Source: Charina bottae (lineage: Eukaryota > Chordata > Lepidosauria > Squamata > Charinaidae). From it: a stretch of DNA of 64,000 nucleotides. Numbering within the stretch: the stretch's first letter is position 1; each line of letters begins with the position of its first letter. This document shows positions 1 to 11,470 of this stretch, in pieces. The notes under the pieces were generated by a model. It ran no database searches, was not told the DNA's origin, and saw only the letters and a program-made list of their open reading frames with translations. The position numbers were made by a program, and so were the translations under genes. The stretch lies in the NCBI GenBank assembly GCA_023362775.1, contig JALMGJ010000012.1, forward strand, positions 23,022,001-23,086,000. The letters are read 5' to 3'.

Positions 1-34
1 AATTGCATCAAGGATTGATAGCTTCCTTAGGTGG

Positions 35-365
35 TAAAGGTAAAGGTTCCCCCCGCACATTTATGCAGTCGTGTCCGACTCTAGGGGCCGGTGCTCATCT
101 CCGTTTGTTAGCTGAAGAGCCAGCGTTGTCCGAAGACGCTTCCACGGTCATGTGGCCGCATGACGCGCGCGGAACGCTGTTACCTACCCACCGAAGTGGT
201 ACCTATTTATCTACTTGCATTTGCATGCTTTCAAATTGCTAGGTTGGCAAGAGCTGGGGCCAGTGCAAGAGCTCACTCCATCACGCAGGGCTAGGGATTC
301 GAACCTCCGAACTTGCGATCTTCCGATCGACAAGCCTGGCGTCTTACCCGCTAAGCCACCACGCC
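35..365 (-). mobile_element. tRNA-derived SINE (Sauria/ACA-like, BovB-type tail)
   Basis: Full-length SINE on the minus strand. Its tRNA-like head lies at the right end (A box near GGGGCGTGGTGGCTTAGCGG, B box near GGTTCGAATCCC), and its tail at the left end resembles the 3' end of BovB LINEs (AGTCGGACACGACTGCA). The flanking direct repeat CCTTAGGTGG (25-34 and 366-375) is a target-site duplication and fixes both ends. The same family recurs at 6893, 17085, 26131, 29011 and 31314. SINEs of this type are transcribed by RNA polymerase III and mobilised by LINE enzymes. Confidence 0.88.
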
Positions 366-375
366 CCTTAGGTGG

Positions 376-786
376 ACAGAGTACAAAAATTACTTGATTC
401 TGGAACTATGCAGGAACAATGCTAAAAAGAATAACAACCTAATCATTTTGATGATAAAAATTATTAAATATAGTTATTTCCTGCTTTAGTTTGCTAAAGG
501 CCCTTCAGATACATTCTCTCAATAAATTTTAGAACAATTTGATAACATGATTCCTTATTTTAAATCCCCAAACACACAAATTTAATTGGGCTGTGATCAA
601 TGCAATGTGGTGAGTGTAGTGTATGGCACTTGATATGCCTGATCTAGACTAGAAAGATCTGATTCCAGATTCCTATTCAAACATGAAACTCAGTGGTAGT
701 ATACACACATTATACTGTGCTAAAGGTTTTTTTAACCATGGTTTGTTAAACCTAGCATCAGTCTTGCAGTTGAGCAGAGTTGCCAG
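376..786. other. no gene seen
   Basis: AT-rich DNA without a credible coding frame. A short palindromic stretch near 725-755 (TTAACCATGGTTTGTTAAACC-like) resembles a diffuse interspersed repeat also seen near 9565, 28390 and 60895. Confidence 0.5.
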
Positions 787-788
787 TA

Positions 789-1045
789 CAGGTAGTCCTC
801 GAATTACAACCATTCGTTTAACGAAGGTCCGAAGTTATGACGGCCTCGGAATGGGTGCTTTAGGGCCTGTAAAGCACTTCTGAGTGTTGCAAAATGTTGC
901 ACACTCCCCCGTGGTCACATGATTGCATTTCGGGAGCTTGGCAACTGGCTCGCATTTATAATCGGTTGCAGTGTCCTGTGGTCACGTGATCGCGTTTTGG
1001 AACTTTTTTGCCATTTTCTGGCAAAAAGCACCCATTAGGGAATGC
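789..1045. mobile_element. TA-flanked MITE, 3'-truncated
   Basis: Begins with CAGGTAGTCCTCGA directly after a TA dinucleotide. It matches the left half of the complete copy at 22772-23125 (conserved blocks AACGAAGGTCCGAAGTTATG and CACATGATTGCATTT). The right inverted end is missing. A TA target with short inverted ends suggests a Tc1/mariner-type non-autonomous element. Confidence 0.65.
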
Positions 1046-1065
1046 ATAAGCTAATGCATAAGCCA

Positions 1066-1235
1066 TTGAAGACCTGGCTATTTTCCTATACCTTGGGGCA
1101 GGTTAATGGTTAAGTCTCTGGTTGTATGGTTTGTTTCTTTTATTGTGTTCTTACTTTTAAATGGTAAGTGGCCCAGAGTTGTTAGCAGTTGGGTGGCCTC
1201 TAAATTGATTAAATTATTATTATTATTATTTATTA
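1066..1235 (+). mobile_element. CR1-type LINE 3' end fragment
   Basis: Contains the terminal coding remnant (GAAGACCTGGCT) and 3' UTR (GTGGCCCAGAGTTG) typical of the CR1 copies in this window, and ends in (ATT)n. Only the last 170 bp or so remain. Confidence 0.6.
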
Positions 1236-2510
1236 AACTTACATGCCACCCAACTCTAATACCAATTATTATATAATGTAATACTATAGTGATAATGTGT
1301 TTGTGTGAATGGACATGTATGAAGGATGGAGTATGTGAGACCCACTCGAAGCAGGACAAGGGCAGAATGGTTTGTTCATGAAGATTTCAGCTTATGTTAC
1401 ATGTGGAGAATGACAATTTCAAAGAATACACAAAGCAGTTTCCATGTCAACTGGATGAAACAATGGCCCTCCAGTGTAAAATTACCAGGAGGTATGAGAA
1501 AAGTGCCTAGGTAGCACTGGCCAAGACTCAATGGATTGGTCAAGCCTTCTTGGAAATTATGAAAATATATGTAGTTCTTTGGAGTCCCCACAGAGAATGT
1601 GATGTGGTTATCACAGAGAATGTGGTACATGTGTGGTAGGTATCTTGCCTTGATTCTGGAACTCAAATCTAACATACAGTAGCCAACTAAACTTTGAGTT
1701 GGGTAGATGTGCACAGATATATGAATGCGTGAAGGTAGCATGCCCTATTAATATTGCATGAGGATGTATGCACACATCTGTGTAGATGTATGCATGTGTG
1801 GATATATACCCAGTAGACTGCCCATTGCGGTCCTCAGGGACAAAATGCTTGCACAACCCTACTCTAAGTTGCGTGAGAACTGCTAAAATCTCATTGTAGC
1901 AATACCTCTCAATGAACCTATGAAGCCTCCCATTTCTGCTCTGTTTCTGCTCCACACTTGTTCTCATTCCCTGTACAGCATCACTGGGATTGGCATTCAT
2001 CAACATTTCTTGGGCATGCTTTGGGTGGGAGACATTCCTTGCACTTTGGGAAATATTGTTTTGAAGGAACAAACATCTGTGCTGTTTGCTTTACACAGAA
2101 TGCAGAATCAACTACATATGTTCAGGTCCACTAAACAGCATTTCTATTGCAACTTGAAATTCATTTCATTTCATTATCTGAACTGCTTAAGCACCCCGGT
2201 CTGGATCGGGGAAATGCTAAGCCTGCAGAGAAACTCATTTGCTCCTGCTGAGGCAACAGTTCCCATTAGTGAACTACGACAGCAAAGTTGTCTTAACTTA
2301 GCATATTGGCAAGTGCTAGATAGATGGCATGCATCGGGTCTGTGCTGCAAAAGAGAGGACCACGTAAAGAAGTTCTTTGTACAATTTGTTTCTCTTTCTG
2401 AAGCCACTGTAATTTGGCAGGTACTTCAAAAGAAAGTCTTACTGTGTTAGGGTACAACCCCACACAAAGGTTATCTGTCAAAATGATCTTACTAATTACT
2501 AGAGAGATAG
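1236..2510. other. no gene seen
   Basis: Open frames here on both strands are short, overlap one another and have no recognisable domain or splice pattern. No repeat family was identified with confidence. Confidence 0.5.
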
Positions 2511-2621
2511 GAAGGAAGGAAGGAAGGAAGGAAGGAAGGAAGGAAGGAAGGAAGGAAGGAAGGAAGGAAGGAAGGAAGGAAGGAAGGAAGGAGGATGGAT
2601 AGATGGATAGATGGATAGATA
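2511..2621. repeat. (GGAA)n microsatellite with GATG/GATA tail
   Basis: About 20 uninterrupted GGAA units (2511-2592) followed by alternating GGAT/AGAT units to 2621. The purine-only strand gives spurious lysine/glycine/arginine frames. Confidence 0.97.
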
Positions 2622-3230
2622 CTGTTGTTAATAAACGAGCTGGCTATCGGTTACTAATGAATCTGAAAACTGATTCCATTGACCAGGGTGGGGTTTTAAA
2701 TTCCTTTCATGTGAATATTTATAATCTGCCCTCCATCATATAACTCAGATTTAATAGGAGAAAAGGACCCCACTGATATTATGACAGACTGAAGGGCACT
2801 TTTTAACATAGATAATCCCAAGACACTTGGTTACATTTCTACACTGTACTCTTGTACAAATCCATTCAATTTATGGAGGTTATGGTGAAAGTAACAGAAC
2901 AGAGTGCAACTGTTTTGCTTAAAGGATTTCTGATCCAACTGTAAGTAACTTAGATGTAAAAAGTTAAGACTCCTATGAAATAATAGTTTCTTGACAAGAT
3001 CCTATTTGGAGAAGCAGAGAGTAGACTGAGTCCAGGAGCTTGGAGATGGGAAGCTGGTTCACTCATGCTGTCAAGAGTGTCAGTGTCTCAAGAGAAATAC
3101 TTTGTTAAGTGAGATCTGGGAAGTATCACAGCTGAACTAGAAATGAATCAGCTTAGCTAACAAGCAGAGGTAATGACATGGGTTGCACAGTTGTGGTGCT
3201 AATTCAAGAACAACATAAAACTGTACCAAT
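2622..3230. other. no gene seen
   Basis: Unique-looking DNA without a supported feature. Confidence 0.45.
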
Positions 3231-3486
3231 AGAGGAGAATATATGTAGCTCAGGGTTGAATTGTGGAGTCCTTGGTGCTGAGATGGGTTTCTTTGCTTGC
3301 AGACGTTTCATTACCTGACTAGGTAACATCATCAGTGCTAGTGAGTGTGGGGTTTGCTCCCTGTTTATATACAGTAGCTTGCCCTGCCAGTGTTGGTGGG
3401 GGTGTGGTTTCTCCTTGGTAGTTCCTTGATTAGGTTTTTTTTTCTGCTTGATTGTTTGTCTCATTGGTAGTTCCTTGATTAGGGTA
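3231..3486 (-). mobile_element. Penelope-like element terminal fragment
   Basis: Shares its first 100 bp or so with the inverted-repeat segment at 62460-62627 (blocks AATATATGTAGCTCAGGGTT, TGGAGTCCTTGGTG, CTAGGTAA.AT). The phrase GCAGACGTTTCATTACCTGA followed by a TCATCAGTGCTAG block is typical of Penelope-like element ends in reptiles. Family assignment rests on recall of that layout and lacks a local protein match. Confidence 0.5.
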
Positions 3487-3487
3487 A

Positions 3488-3491
3488 GCAG

Positions 3492-3537
<46 letters not shown>

Positions 3538-3612
3538 GGTAGGTAGGTAGGTAGGTAGGTAGGTAGGTAGGTAGGTAGAGATAAGGAGGATGGATGGATG
3601 GATGGATAAGGA
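3488..3612. repeat. (GATA)n-(GGTA)n-(GGAT)n compound microsatellite
   Basis: Three adjoining tetranucleotide tracts: GATA to about 3536, GGTA at 3537-3578 and GGAT at 3587-3610. Confidence 0.96.
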
Positions 3613-3925
3613 GGGTGGGAGGAAAAGAAGGCAGGCAGGCTAACTGGATCAGGGCCATCTGGATCTCTGAGGGGATGCTGTTTTGCAGGACAGGCACAGC
3701 CACAGAGAATGCATGACTTGGGGGTCCAACAAGTTGACTTTTTTCGATGAAGAGGACCTGGAGCATGCCCTCCCTGATAGACCTGGTGGGGTGGGCAGAA
3801 ACAATGGGGAACGGGTGGTCCCACAAATAGCCGGGTCCTGTGCCATGTAGGGCTTTATGGTGGTAACCAGCACCTTGAATTGGATTCAGAAGCCTACTGG
3901 GAGCCAGTGCAGCTTGCATGTGTAT
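3613..3925 (-). mobile_element. CR1 LINE fragment
   Basis: Reverse-strand match to the C-terminal coding part of the CR1 copies here: GGGTCCTGTGCCATGTAGGG and the block starting TAACCAGCACCTTGAATTG also appear at 55725-55790. Frames are broken, so this is an old copy. Confidence 0.75.
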
Positions 3926-5635
3926 TGCATTGTATTGTTTTATAATTAATTAGCTAAGATTGTCCAAGGGAAGGGTTACCTGTTTAGCAATCAGCTGATC
4001 TGGATTATTTTTAAGAGTTGCCCATTCTCTTTCAACTAACTTTTGAACACTTAAGAAACCCAGCGTATGTCCCAGGATATTGGAGACTGGGTTTTTCCCT
4101 AATAACAGATTGCATGAATTATCAACTCTGTTGCTAATAACAGTGGTTTTACCTCCCTGATTAGTTGAGATCTTCCCTGTACTTTAAGGAAATCAACATT
4201 AGGTGGCAGTGCATGGTCACATTATTGGCTAAGCCAGAAGAGTTTCAGCAGCAGTGTCTCTAACAAAAAAGGGGAGGATGTTTTATTGAACTCTAATCCT
4301 TATTGTGATGCTGGACATGAAAGAGTCTCCTGAGCATTACAGAAATCCAGTGTTTCAACCAGTGCCACACAAGCGTTTAATTTCCAGACTAAAAAAGAAT
4401 GCAATGGTCTGATTTAATCTGTTTCAGACCTGTGTTTCTATGCAGCTCTGTTTCATCCAAATGATTAAGAAGAAAGGCATGCCTTCAATGATTCTTTTCT
4501 CTTTTGTACTTGCTCACCAATGTACCATGTTGGAGATGGCAGCATCTCTTCGCCCCTATCAGCAGTTTGACTATTAGGGCAAATAATAAGAGATAAATTA
4601 TGGGAAGGGTCTTCATAAGCTGTCATTGTATCTGTTTCTCAATTGGCCTCCTCCTCCTCCTGCTGATTGGACTAAATATCTTATTCTGAATTCCTCCTAA
4701 ATGAAAGGGGGGGGGGAATTACAAGGGCATAGTGCTGCACCAGTAACAATGTTTTTCTCATCCAGCGTGCTCTGTGCACAGGACCAGATTCTTCATCAGG
4801 ACAGCCAATTGGGCATATCTCTGCAAGAAACCTTTCTTGTTGGCATCTTAGGAGCCAATAGCAATCATTAAAGGAAGAAGCTGCTGCACATGTTCAAGAA
4901 ACACTGTTATCATATTATTCTTCCGCATACCCCCGGCTAAGCCCTGGCATTCCAAACATGGCTCAAATCAATCTTTCCTGTTGGTGGTCTGAGGATGACG
5001 GGGTGGGGAGCCTGGCATTAAGCAGCCCATCCAGTGAGACTTAGGGAACATCTGGGGGATAGCTGCTTTCATTGTGAACGCTGAAAAATGAAAACTGCTT
5101 TCATGGCGAGCACAGATAGTCAGAAACCAGGAAGAAGTTCATTCATGAACTGGAAGGCAAGCTAGGGTGGGAGGTCCTGCCAACCCTCACTGTAGGTTCC
5201 CTGGGATGCTCACATAGAATACCTACATGCATAAAATACATAGACACAAAAAATATGGGTGGAGCTTTGATTGCCACCATCTTGATGTTTTTGGCCACAC
5301 CCTGAAGACCCCCCCGATTGGCTGGCTAGGGATGTGTAGGTAAATAGAATCTCCAGGTGTAAACATCCATTTGCTTCCCTTCCCTTAAACCATCAGTGCT
5401 GGGACATGGGAAATAAAAGGCGTGTTATTCTACTGTTTTGGCACTAAATTGTTGTTGCCATCATATTTGTTATGGAAAGACAGCTGTGTCAATGACAGCT
5501 GCTTCCTAATTGTGCCAAGCTGCCATCCTTCCCATATACAGAAGTTTGTGGAGCAAGTGGGAAAATTGCTTCCCCCCCCACACACACACTTTGTACAGCA
5601 TTCATTCAGAGCCGATTGCAAGAATAATCTGAACA
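3926..5635. other. no gene seen
   Basis: No coding exon or RNA gene supported. A short block at 5255-5305 (GGTGGAGCTTTGATTGCCAC) recurs near 22175 and 34565 and is probably a minor interspersed repeat. A G run lies near 4707. Confidence 0.45.
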
Positions 5636-5643
5636 CTCTAACC

Positions 5644-5763
5644 CAGTGTTTCTCCACCTTGTCAACTTTAAGATGTGTGGACTTCAACTCCAGCAAAGGT
5701 GGCTGGGGAATTCTGGGAGTTGAAGTCCACGCATCTTAAAGTTGACAAGGTTGAGAAACCCTG
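5644..5763. mobile_element. palindromic hAT-type MITE
   Basis: A 120-bp near-perfect palindrome with ends CAGTGTTTCTC and GAGAAACCCTG, arms containing ACTTTAAGATG and GACTTCAACTCC. It is flanked by an exact 8-bp duplication CTCTAACC (5636-5643, 5764-5771), the hallmark of hAT transposition. Relatives lie at 23658-23778 and 28769-28838. Confidence 0.85.
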
Positions 5764-5771
5764 CTCTAACC

Positions 5772-6892
5772 TCAGTCTATCTAAGCACCAACACACTCAC
5801 ATATTCCTTTCCATCAAATTTTGAAGCAGGTAATTTAAAAACAGAAGCTTCCCCCTGTAGTGGCAACCTGCGGAAGACCTTTGTATCTCAAGGAGTTAGG
5901 TGGCATGTTTTGATTTTCCTTCCCCACACCTAGGAGATTAGAGTTTATTTTGAGTTATACTGATGTTTAACTGGCTTGTTTTTATTTCTGCTTGGCATGG
6001 GAGGGGGAAGAGAAGAAGAATATACCCACTCCTCCAACAGCCCTCCAGAACATATCTTTGTTGGAAGTGGGGGGAGAGAAAACCCCCAGCTTGTTAAGTT
6101 TAAGCATAAGTTCACCCCTCTAGCGACTTGGAATGGGGGGGGGATTATAAAAAAAATTGTTTATGCTTGGGCACTGGCTTATCTGATGGCTTCCCAGGCT
6201 CTGGGAACGATGTCATGGACAGGTGCCGGGCCCCAGGAGGAATCCCAGTCAAGGTCAGGTTGGGCTTGGTCACGGGGTTTGGGAGCCAGGCTTTGATAAA
6301 AACCTTGGGATTGTCTTTGGAGTTTGGGAGTCCACACAGGCCTGAGCGCTGGGTGCTGTGAAAATTGCCTCCTTGGGGTATCTCCGCTGTCCTTATTATG
6401 GGGCTCCTGGCAGCCTATAGGAGATTAGGTATTACTTTGCTTGGTATGTATGATTTATTTCTGTATGCTATGCTTGTTGTGCTTTGTGTAATCTGTTTAA
6501 ACTGTGTTTTTGTTTAACTTTGTTTGCTTAAGTTTATAATAAAGCTAAAGTTTCTTTATCCACTGGCGTGCTTATTATCTCTGGATGTAAAAAGAACCAA
6601 TTGCCTGAGCATCTGATCACTGCTTGGACACTTGGCAATACACCCCCCTCCCCCAATATTTGCAGTGGTTGTCATAAAGACTTTAAATCTCTCTCTTTAA
6701 TGTATTTTAAATAATTCGCATAACTAAACTCATATACTGGGGTTTTTTGATGTAAGGATATCCCTGTAAGATATCCTCTTTTTTCCCTAAGCCATTTTAT
6801 CTCCTGTTTAGTTTCTTTTCTCCACAAATGTCCCTAATATACATTTTGTTGAATGACAACTAAGCCTATGACAACTAAGGGGATTTTGCACA
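5772..6892. other. no gene seen; possible degraded LTR near its end
   Basis: No supported exon. The stretch 6160-6640 has a polyadenylation signal (AATAAA at about 6538) followed by a U5-like tail, so an old solo LTR is possible. No paired copy, primer-binding site or target duplication is visible, so this is weak. Confidence 0.3.
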
Positions 6893-7110
6893 CAAGTTCC
6901 TAGCAATTCGAAAGCATGCAAATGCAAGTAGATAAATAGGTACCACTGTGGTGGGAAGGTAACAGCGTTCCGCGTGCGTCATGCCGGCCACATGACCACG
7001 GAAGCGTCTTCGGACAACGCTGGCTCTTTGGCTAACAAACGGAGATGAGCACCGGCCCCTAGAGTCGGACACGACTGCACAAATGTGCAGGGGGAACCTT
7101 TACCTTACCT
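6893..7110 (+). mobile_element. tRNA-derived SINE, 5'-truncated
   Basis: Plus-strand copy of the family at 35-365. It starts within the body (CCTAGCAATTCGAAAGCATG) and ends in the BovB-like tail (AGTCGGACACGACTGCAC, then AACCTTTACCTT). The tRNA-like promoter head is absent, as expected from incomplete reverse transcription. Confidence 0.85.
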
Positions 7111-8051
7111 TCCTAAAACTACACATATTTTTAGATTCAACTTTCCAAAATTCCTGCTGAACTCTTGTGAGAAAAGGAAAGAGACTTTGTCCACTGATGC
7201 TGTCTGTGTAATATCAGAGTTTACTTTCTTGCTCTTTCAGTGTAAAAAGAAAAAGAAAAGAAAACTTTTCATGTTTAGGCCTAGAATGTTTTGCATTCCA
7301 GACCTAAAGGTGTTGAATGATCATTAAACTTTATTAAGATCAAAGGAGTGCTCTTCTTTGAATGTACTAATTAGGATTGCATCCTTACCCTTTTAAATTT
7401 GATCTTACAGCAATGGTATTTAACCCATATAAGGCAGAAGGTGTTGACTGAGTAGAAATATAGTTCATCCCTAATCTCCTGCAAAGTTGCAACTGAATTG
7501 TTATTCTTATTGTGAAAGAAAGGGAAAATATTAAATATGTGAAAATTGATTATATTTATTGTATTTATTTTAAATCAAATCAAATTTAGGATGCCTTTTC
7601 CTTGCCCCACCTCTGTTGCTGTTGTTGTTGTTCTGGCTTCTGAACTCTGCTCTGAGCATGTTTTTTTAAAAGGGGGGTTGCACATCTCAGATTCAGGCAA
7701 AGCTTAAATGCCCAGACCTAGTCAAATTTAAAAGCTCTTTTTAAAAAGCCTTGTAATTTTAAAGCAGTGAAACCAATTCATAAGTTGCATTGTTGGATTC
7801 AGTGGGGCTTACTCTCCAGTCATTTTTTTCTTCTCAAACTTTCTTTTTTATTTTAAGACTACAAAATATAAACAAAGTAGTAAGATACACAACAATAAGA
7901 AAGTGAACCTAAGCAATCCACAAAAATAAGAAATGAGAAGAAAAAGAAGAGAAAAGAAAGAGAAAACAATCTACTTTATATATTAAACTTACAGATAGTC
8001 ACTGGTTTACAGAAAATACCATATAATACTATATTATAATCAAATACATAA
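7111..8051. other. no gene seen
   Basis: AT-rich DNA with a short (GTT)n near 7620. No supported gene. Confidence 0.45.
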
Positions 8052-8303
8052 TGTAATATCAGCATTGAGAACTGGGAAGCCCTAACTCATGAGCGTTTCA
8101 ATTGGAGGTCAGCCTTTATTAAAGGTGCTACGGACTTTGAAGAAGCACGAGTACAGGGCAAAAGGGAGAAAAGAGCTAAAAGGAAGGCACGTCAGGCAAA
8201 CCCTCATCATGACCGTCACCCACCCGGAAACCTATGCCCTCATTGTGGGAGGTTGTGCGGATCCAGAATTGGCCTTTACAGCCACTTACGGATCCACTGT
8301 TAA
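8052..8303 (+). pseudogene. C-terminal zinc-finger fragment of a non-LTR retrotransposon
   Basis: An open frame from just after a TAA at 8049 to the TAA at 8301. It encodes a basic tail (KREKRAKRKARQ) followed by CPHCGRLCGSRIGLYSHLRI and HC at the stop. This C-x2-C...SRIGLYSHLR-x-H arrangement, preceded by a W-R-S-A-F...FEEARV stretch, is the usual C-terminal end of several LINE polymerase proteins. The 3' part is repeated on the minus strand at 58978-59085. The upstream reverse transcriptase is absent, so this is a 5'-truncated remnant. The clade is unresolved. Confidence 0.68.
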
Positions 8304-8370
8304 GATTTTACCCTTGGAAGACAATCTTACTCGGCTACGAGTGATCGCCAAGAATCAAATACAAAATATT
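8304..8370 (+). mobile_element. 3' UTR of the same non-LTR element
   Basis: GATTTTACCCTTGGAAGAC through GGCTACGAGTGATCGCCAA is shared almost base for base with the reverse-strand copy ending near 58986. In that copy the element ends with a (TGAA)-like tail. Confidence 0.65.
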
Positions 8371-8553
8371 GCTGTAAAATGTCATAAAATCTATGCCAAA
8401 AAAGAACATATTGCCTCATCCTTTGATTAGTAAAAAAGATTGCCTTTTCCAGGATATTTCCAAAAGCCAATCCTTAATATTTGGTGTTCAGAACTAAAAT
8501 ATGTGTTCTAAAAGCCATGTGTTTTAAAGAAGCACAATTTCCAGAATGCACTA

Positions 8554-8929
8554 CCGGGAGTCCTTGGGTTATGTCCATTCATTCAGCAACTGTTCAGAGT
8601 TACAATGGCACTGAACAAGGGGGACTTACGACGGGTCCTCAGAGTTCCAGCCATCGCAGCATCCCCACAGTCACGTGATTGTGATTTGCGACCTTCCCTG
8701 CTGGCTTCCCACAAGCAAAGTCAAAGGGGAAGCCGGCAGGAAGTCGGAAGTCGCAGTCACGTGAGGTCCTCACTTAACAACCTGTGTGGTCCTCATTTAA
8801 CAATGGCAACTGGGACTGTGGGATTGCCATCGCTAAGGGATGCAGTCACATGATGTTGTGCTTTATGACTGCGTCGCTTAGAGACGGAGTTCCTGGTCCC
8901 AACTGCCGTTGTAACCCAAGGACTACCTG
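8554..8929. mobile_element. TA-flanked MITE, full length
   Basis: Left end CCGGGAGTCCTTGGGTTA and right end TAACCCAAGGACTACCTG are inverted repeats, both bordered by TA (8552-8553, 8930-8931). The interior shares CACGTGA and CTTAACAAC blocks with the 22772 and 37403 copies. Non-coding. Confidence 0.75.
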
Positions 8930-8931
8930 TA

Positions 8932-10078
8932 TAGTGAGGAAACAACAGCAAGAATAAAAGTGCTTAATCCCTTTTATGTTGACCAGTTTTTCCTTTTCCT
9001 GCGAAAGACAGGGCTATTCTCATTAGACACTTTCCCCAATTAGTTGTCCTTCAAAAGTGTTGGGGTTATAATTTCCAGAAATCTCAGTGAGCAATTTTTT
9101 TCCTTAGTATTGGCTCTGAATGATACAGTCACTATCTAACTTTGATCTCTCTTAGAACACCCTATGCAAGATTCTTCCTCAGAGATGCCGTCTAGTTCAA
9201 AGGTTGAAGGCCATTTCATCATGAGATCGTGGCAACATTCAAGCAGATGAATGACAATGGTATTTCTCTGTGCTAGAGCAAATATGTGAGATTCTGGCAG
9301 TTTGCCAGCCAGAAATCTAGAAGGAAGTAATTCACGGCAGGCAAACTCAAATTGGAGTTCATCCATCAAAGAAAACACTGCTTCAGTAAATGGAATCAAT
9401 AGAAACCTCGTTGAAATAATTGGATGGGAAGCAAGTGCAACAATTGCACGACCTTTACAGGGCTTGATGGAGGCTGATGATGAAAGTTAATACTTACAGG
9501 GTCTCCGTGATGATGGTGTTATGACAGATATTTCACACACTTGGATGTGGTGCATATACAATGCTAACCCATGATTCGCTTAACCATGGGTGGTTAAATA
9601 AGTCACAAGTGCTTGCCTTCACACATTATGCTAAACAGTGTATCAAATTTTATAAGTCACAATGGCTGGGTTCACATATTACATTAAGCCCCAACCAAAC
9701 AAGCCACATTATAACTTAGTGTGAAGTGTGGAAGCAATGGTGACTTTTCCACACACACACACAAATAATTTGGGTTTATTGTGTCTACAGTACCCTGTGA
9801 TATAGGCCATCTAGCAAATAAAAGCTTGGAGGGAGTACCATGAGCAGAGAAGGTTGGGACTTGGCCTAGAGAAGTTCAACAGTCTGTCACACAGAGCATC
9901 ATGAACAGAGACTGAAGAAGCTTCTTGGATAAGGAGCGAAATGTTTCCACTGAGAAAATAGAAATCCAGTTGACATGATTCAAGCTACAGACTGTTCCAC
10001 CTGGATAACTGAGAACCTTCATCGACATCATGAACAGAGACTTTATGATACCTCCAGTGCTACATGTTATTCCTATTT
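8932..10078. other. no gene seen
   Basis: Short antiparallel frames near 9136-9490 have no recognisable domain or splice context. A diffuse repeat containing AACCATGGGTGGTTAAATAA lies near 9560-9740. Confidence 0.45.
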
Positions 10079-10086
10079 ATCTAGAG

Positions 10087-10401
10087 CAGAGCTTTCCAAA
10101 CTGTGTGTCGGGACACGTTAGTGTGTCGGCTGCAGTGTCTGGGTGTGTCGCGGCTGCTGCTGCCTCTGAGCCCTGCCAGGATTCCATGCAGGTCCTAGTG
10201 CCTGCCTTGTGCCCTGCTGCCTCCAAACCTGCTGTGATTCCACGCAGGTCCTAGTGCCCGCCTTGTGCCTTGCTGCCTCCAAACCTGCTGTGATTCCACG
10301 CAGGCCCTAGTGCCTGCCTTGTGCCCTGCTGTAAGAGTGTGTCGTGAAATAATGCATGTCTGAAAAGTGTGTCACCAACATGAAAAGTTTGGAAAGCTCT
10401 G
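10087..10401. mobile_element. hAT-type MITE, subfamily A (3 tandem units)
   Basis: Ends are CAGAGCTTTCCAAACTGTG and GTTTGGAAAGCTCTG, flanked by an exact 8-bp duplication ATCTAGAG (10079-10086, 10402-10409). The interior holds three copies of a roughly 56-bp unit containing CAGGTCCTAGTGCCTGCC. No transposase is encoded, so movement would depend on an autonomous hAT relative. Confidence 0.92.
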
Positions 10402-10539
10402 ATCTAGAGACTTGGGGCAAATAAAAACAATTGCATGTTTGCAGCTACTACTAATCACTTTCTGAATGTGTAACTTCACTATCGCACACATTCACACAAC
10501 TATGCATACCCACCCAAATCTAAGTCTAGCTAGCCAGGT

Positions 10540-10690
10540 TAAATTTGAGTTATTATTTATGAAAGTTAGTATGGCTGCCCACTCCAAAGGCTCTGGGCAG
10601 CTTACAGCATCAGAATATACACTTAAAAGAGTTAAAAACCTGACAATAAAACGTAACAGCCTGGACTAGAAAGCAACCCTAACAATAAAA
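10540..10690 (-). mobile_element. CR1-type LINE 3' UTR fragment
   Basis: Reverse-strand GGCTGCCCACTCC...CTCTGGGCAGCTTAC is the CR1 3' UTR pattern seen in better-preserved copies here. Heavily diverged. Confidence 0.5.
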
Positions 10691-10973
10691 AAACACAGCA
10701 GGAGCTCCCCCGTTTCAGAAGAATCAAGGCAGGATATCCACTATGCACAGCAGCTCATCCTATATGATGGTGACAAAGGACTACAGTTCCCATATACTAC
10801 TATAACTTCCAAAAGGCTTGGCTAGTCCCACCTTGGCCCTTTTTTCACACCTACCAATGTTTTTCCACCATGGTCCCATTGCCTCATTTGCATGAAAACT
10901 ATCCCTTAAAACCAACTTTTGTTGCAAAAATTGTATCTTGCTAGGTCTTCTCTGAAACCTTCATTCTCCACAT

Positions 10974-11229
10974 CAGGGCTTTCCAAAGTTTTTCCCACGG
11001 CGACACACCAACCGGTGTTGGTGTGTCGCCACGGGAAAACCCAGAAGTGCCGTCCTTGCGGCAGCGTGCAAAAACCCGGAAGCGCTGCTGCCGCTTTCGG
11101 ATTTTGCACGCTGCAGTTGGTGTGTCGCTGCGGGAAAACCCGGAAGCGCTGATGATGATCAGCGCTTCCGGGTTGTGTGGCGACACACCAGACACTTTTG
11201 TGTCGCGACACACAGTTTGGAAAGCTCTG
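10974..11229. mobile_element. hAT-type MITE, subfamily B
   Basis: Ends CAGGGCTTTCCAAAGTTTTT and AGTTTGGAAAGCTCTG, with exact 8-bp duplication CTCCACAT (10966-10973, 11230-11237). The GC-rich interior has alternating GGCGACACACCA and AACCCGGAAGCGC blocks and a nested palindrome centred near 11156 (GGAAGCGCTGA...TCAGCGCTTCC). Confidence 0.92.
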
Positions 11230-11309
11230 CTCCACATGTTGCATAGGCTGAAATCTTCCAGAACACATCGTCTGTCTTTATGGCCTGGTTTTTGTGGGTC
11301 TCAGATACA

Positions 11310-11400
11310 CTATTGTTTGTTTGTTTGTTTAACTTTGTTATAGCCACCCACTCCAGTAGATTCTGGGCAGCTTACTAAATCCATGCATACATCTCTACTC
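11310..11400 (-). mobile_element. CR1-type LINE 3' UTR scrap
   Basis: (GTTT)n followed by GCCACCCACTCC and TCTGGGCAGCTTACTAA matches the CR1 3' end in reverse. Confidence 0.45.
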
Positions 11401-11470
11401 ACGCCTTCCCCCAAATCTGTAGTTTAAGGTCACACAGCATTAACAATATAATAACTACAAGTAGGTTGCA

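Noticed and set aside
1920..2450. 176-codon open frame with overlapping frames on the other strand
   Set aside because: No recognisable motif, no splice consensus at sensible positions and no repeat match. Length alone is not convincing in this composition.
3204..3919. 206- and 146-codon minus-strand frames with YLPTYLPTYL repeats
   Set aside because: They cross a GATA/GGTA microsatellite, a CR1 fragment and a Penelope-like end. A chimera of repeats.
8089..8430. 113-codon ATG-started frame
   Set aside because: The meaningful frame in this interval is the one ending at 8303 with the zinc-finger motif. This longer one is its shadow and has no motif.
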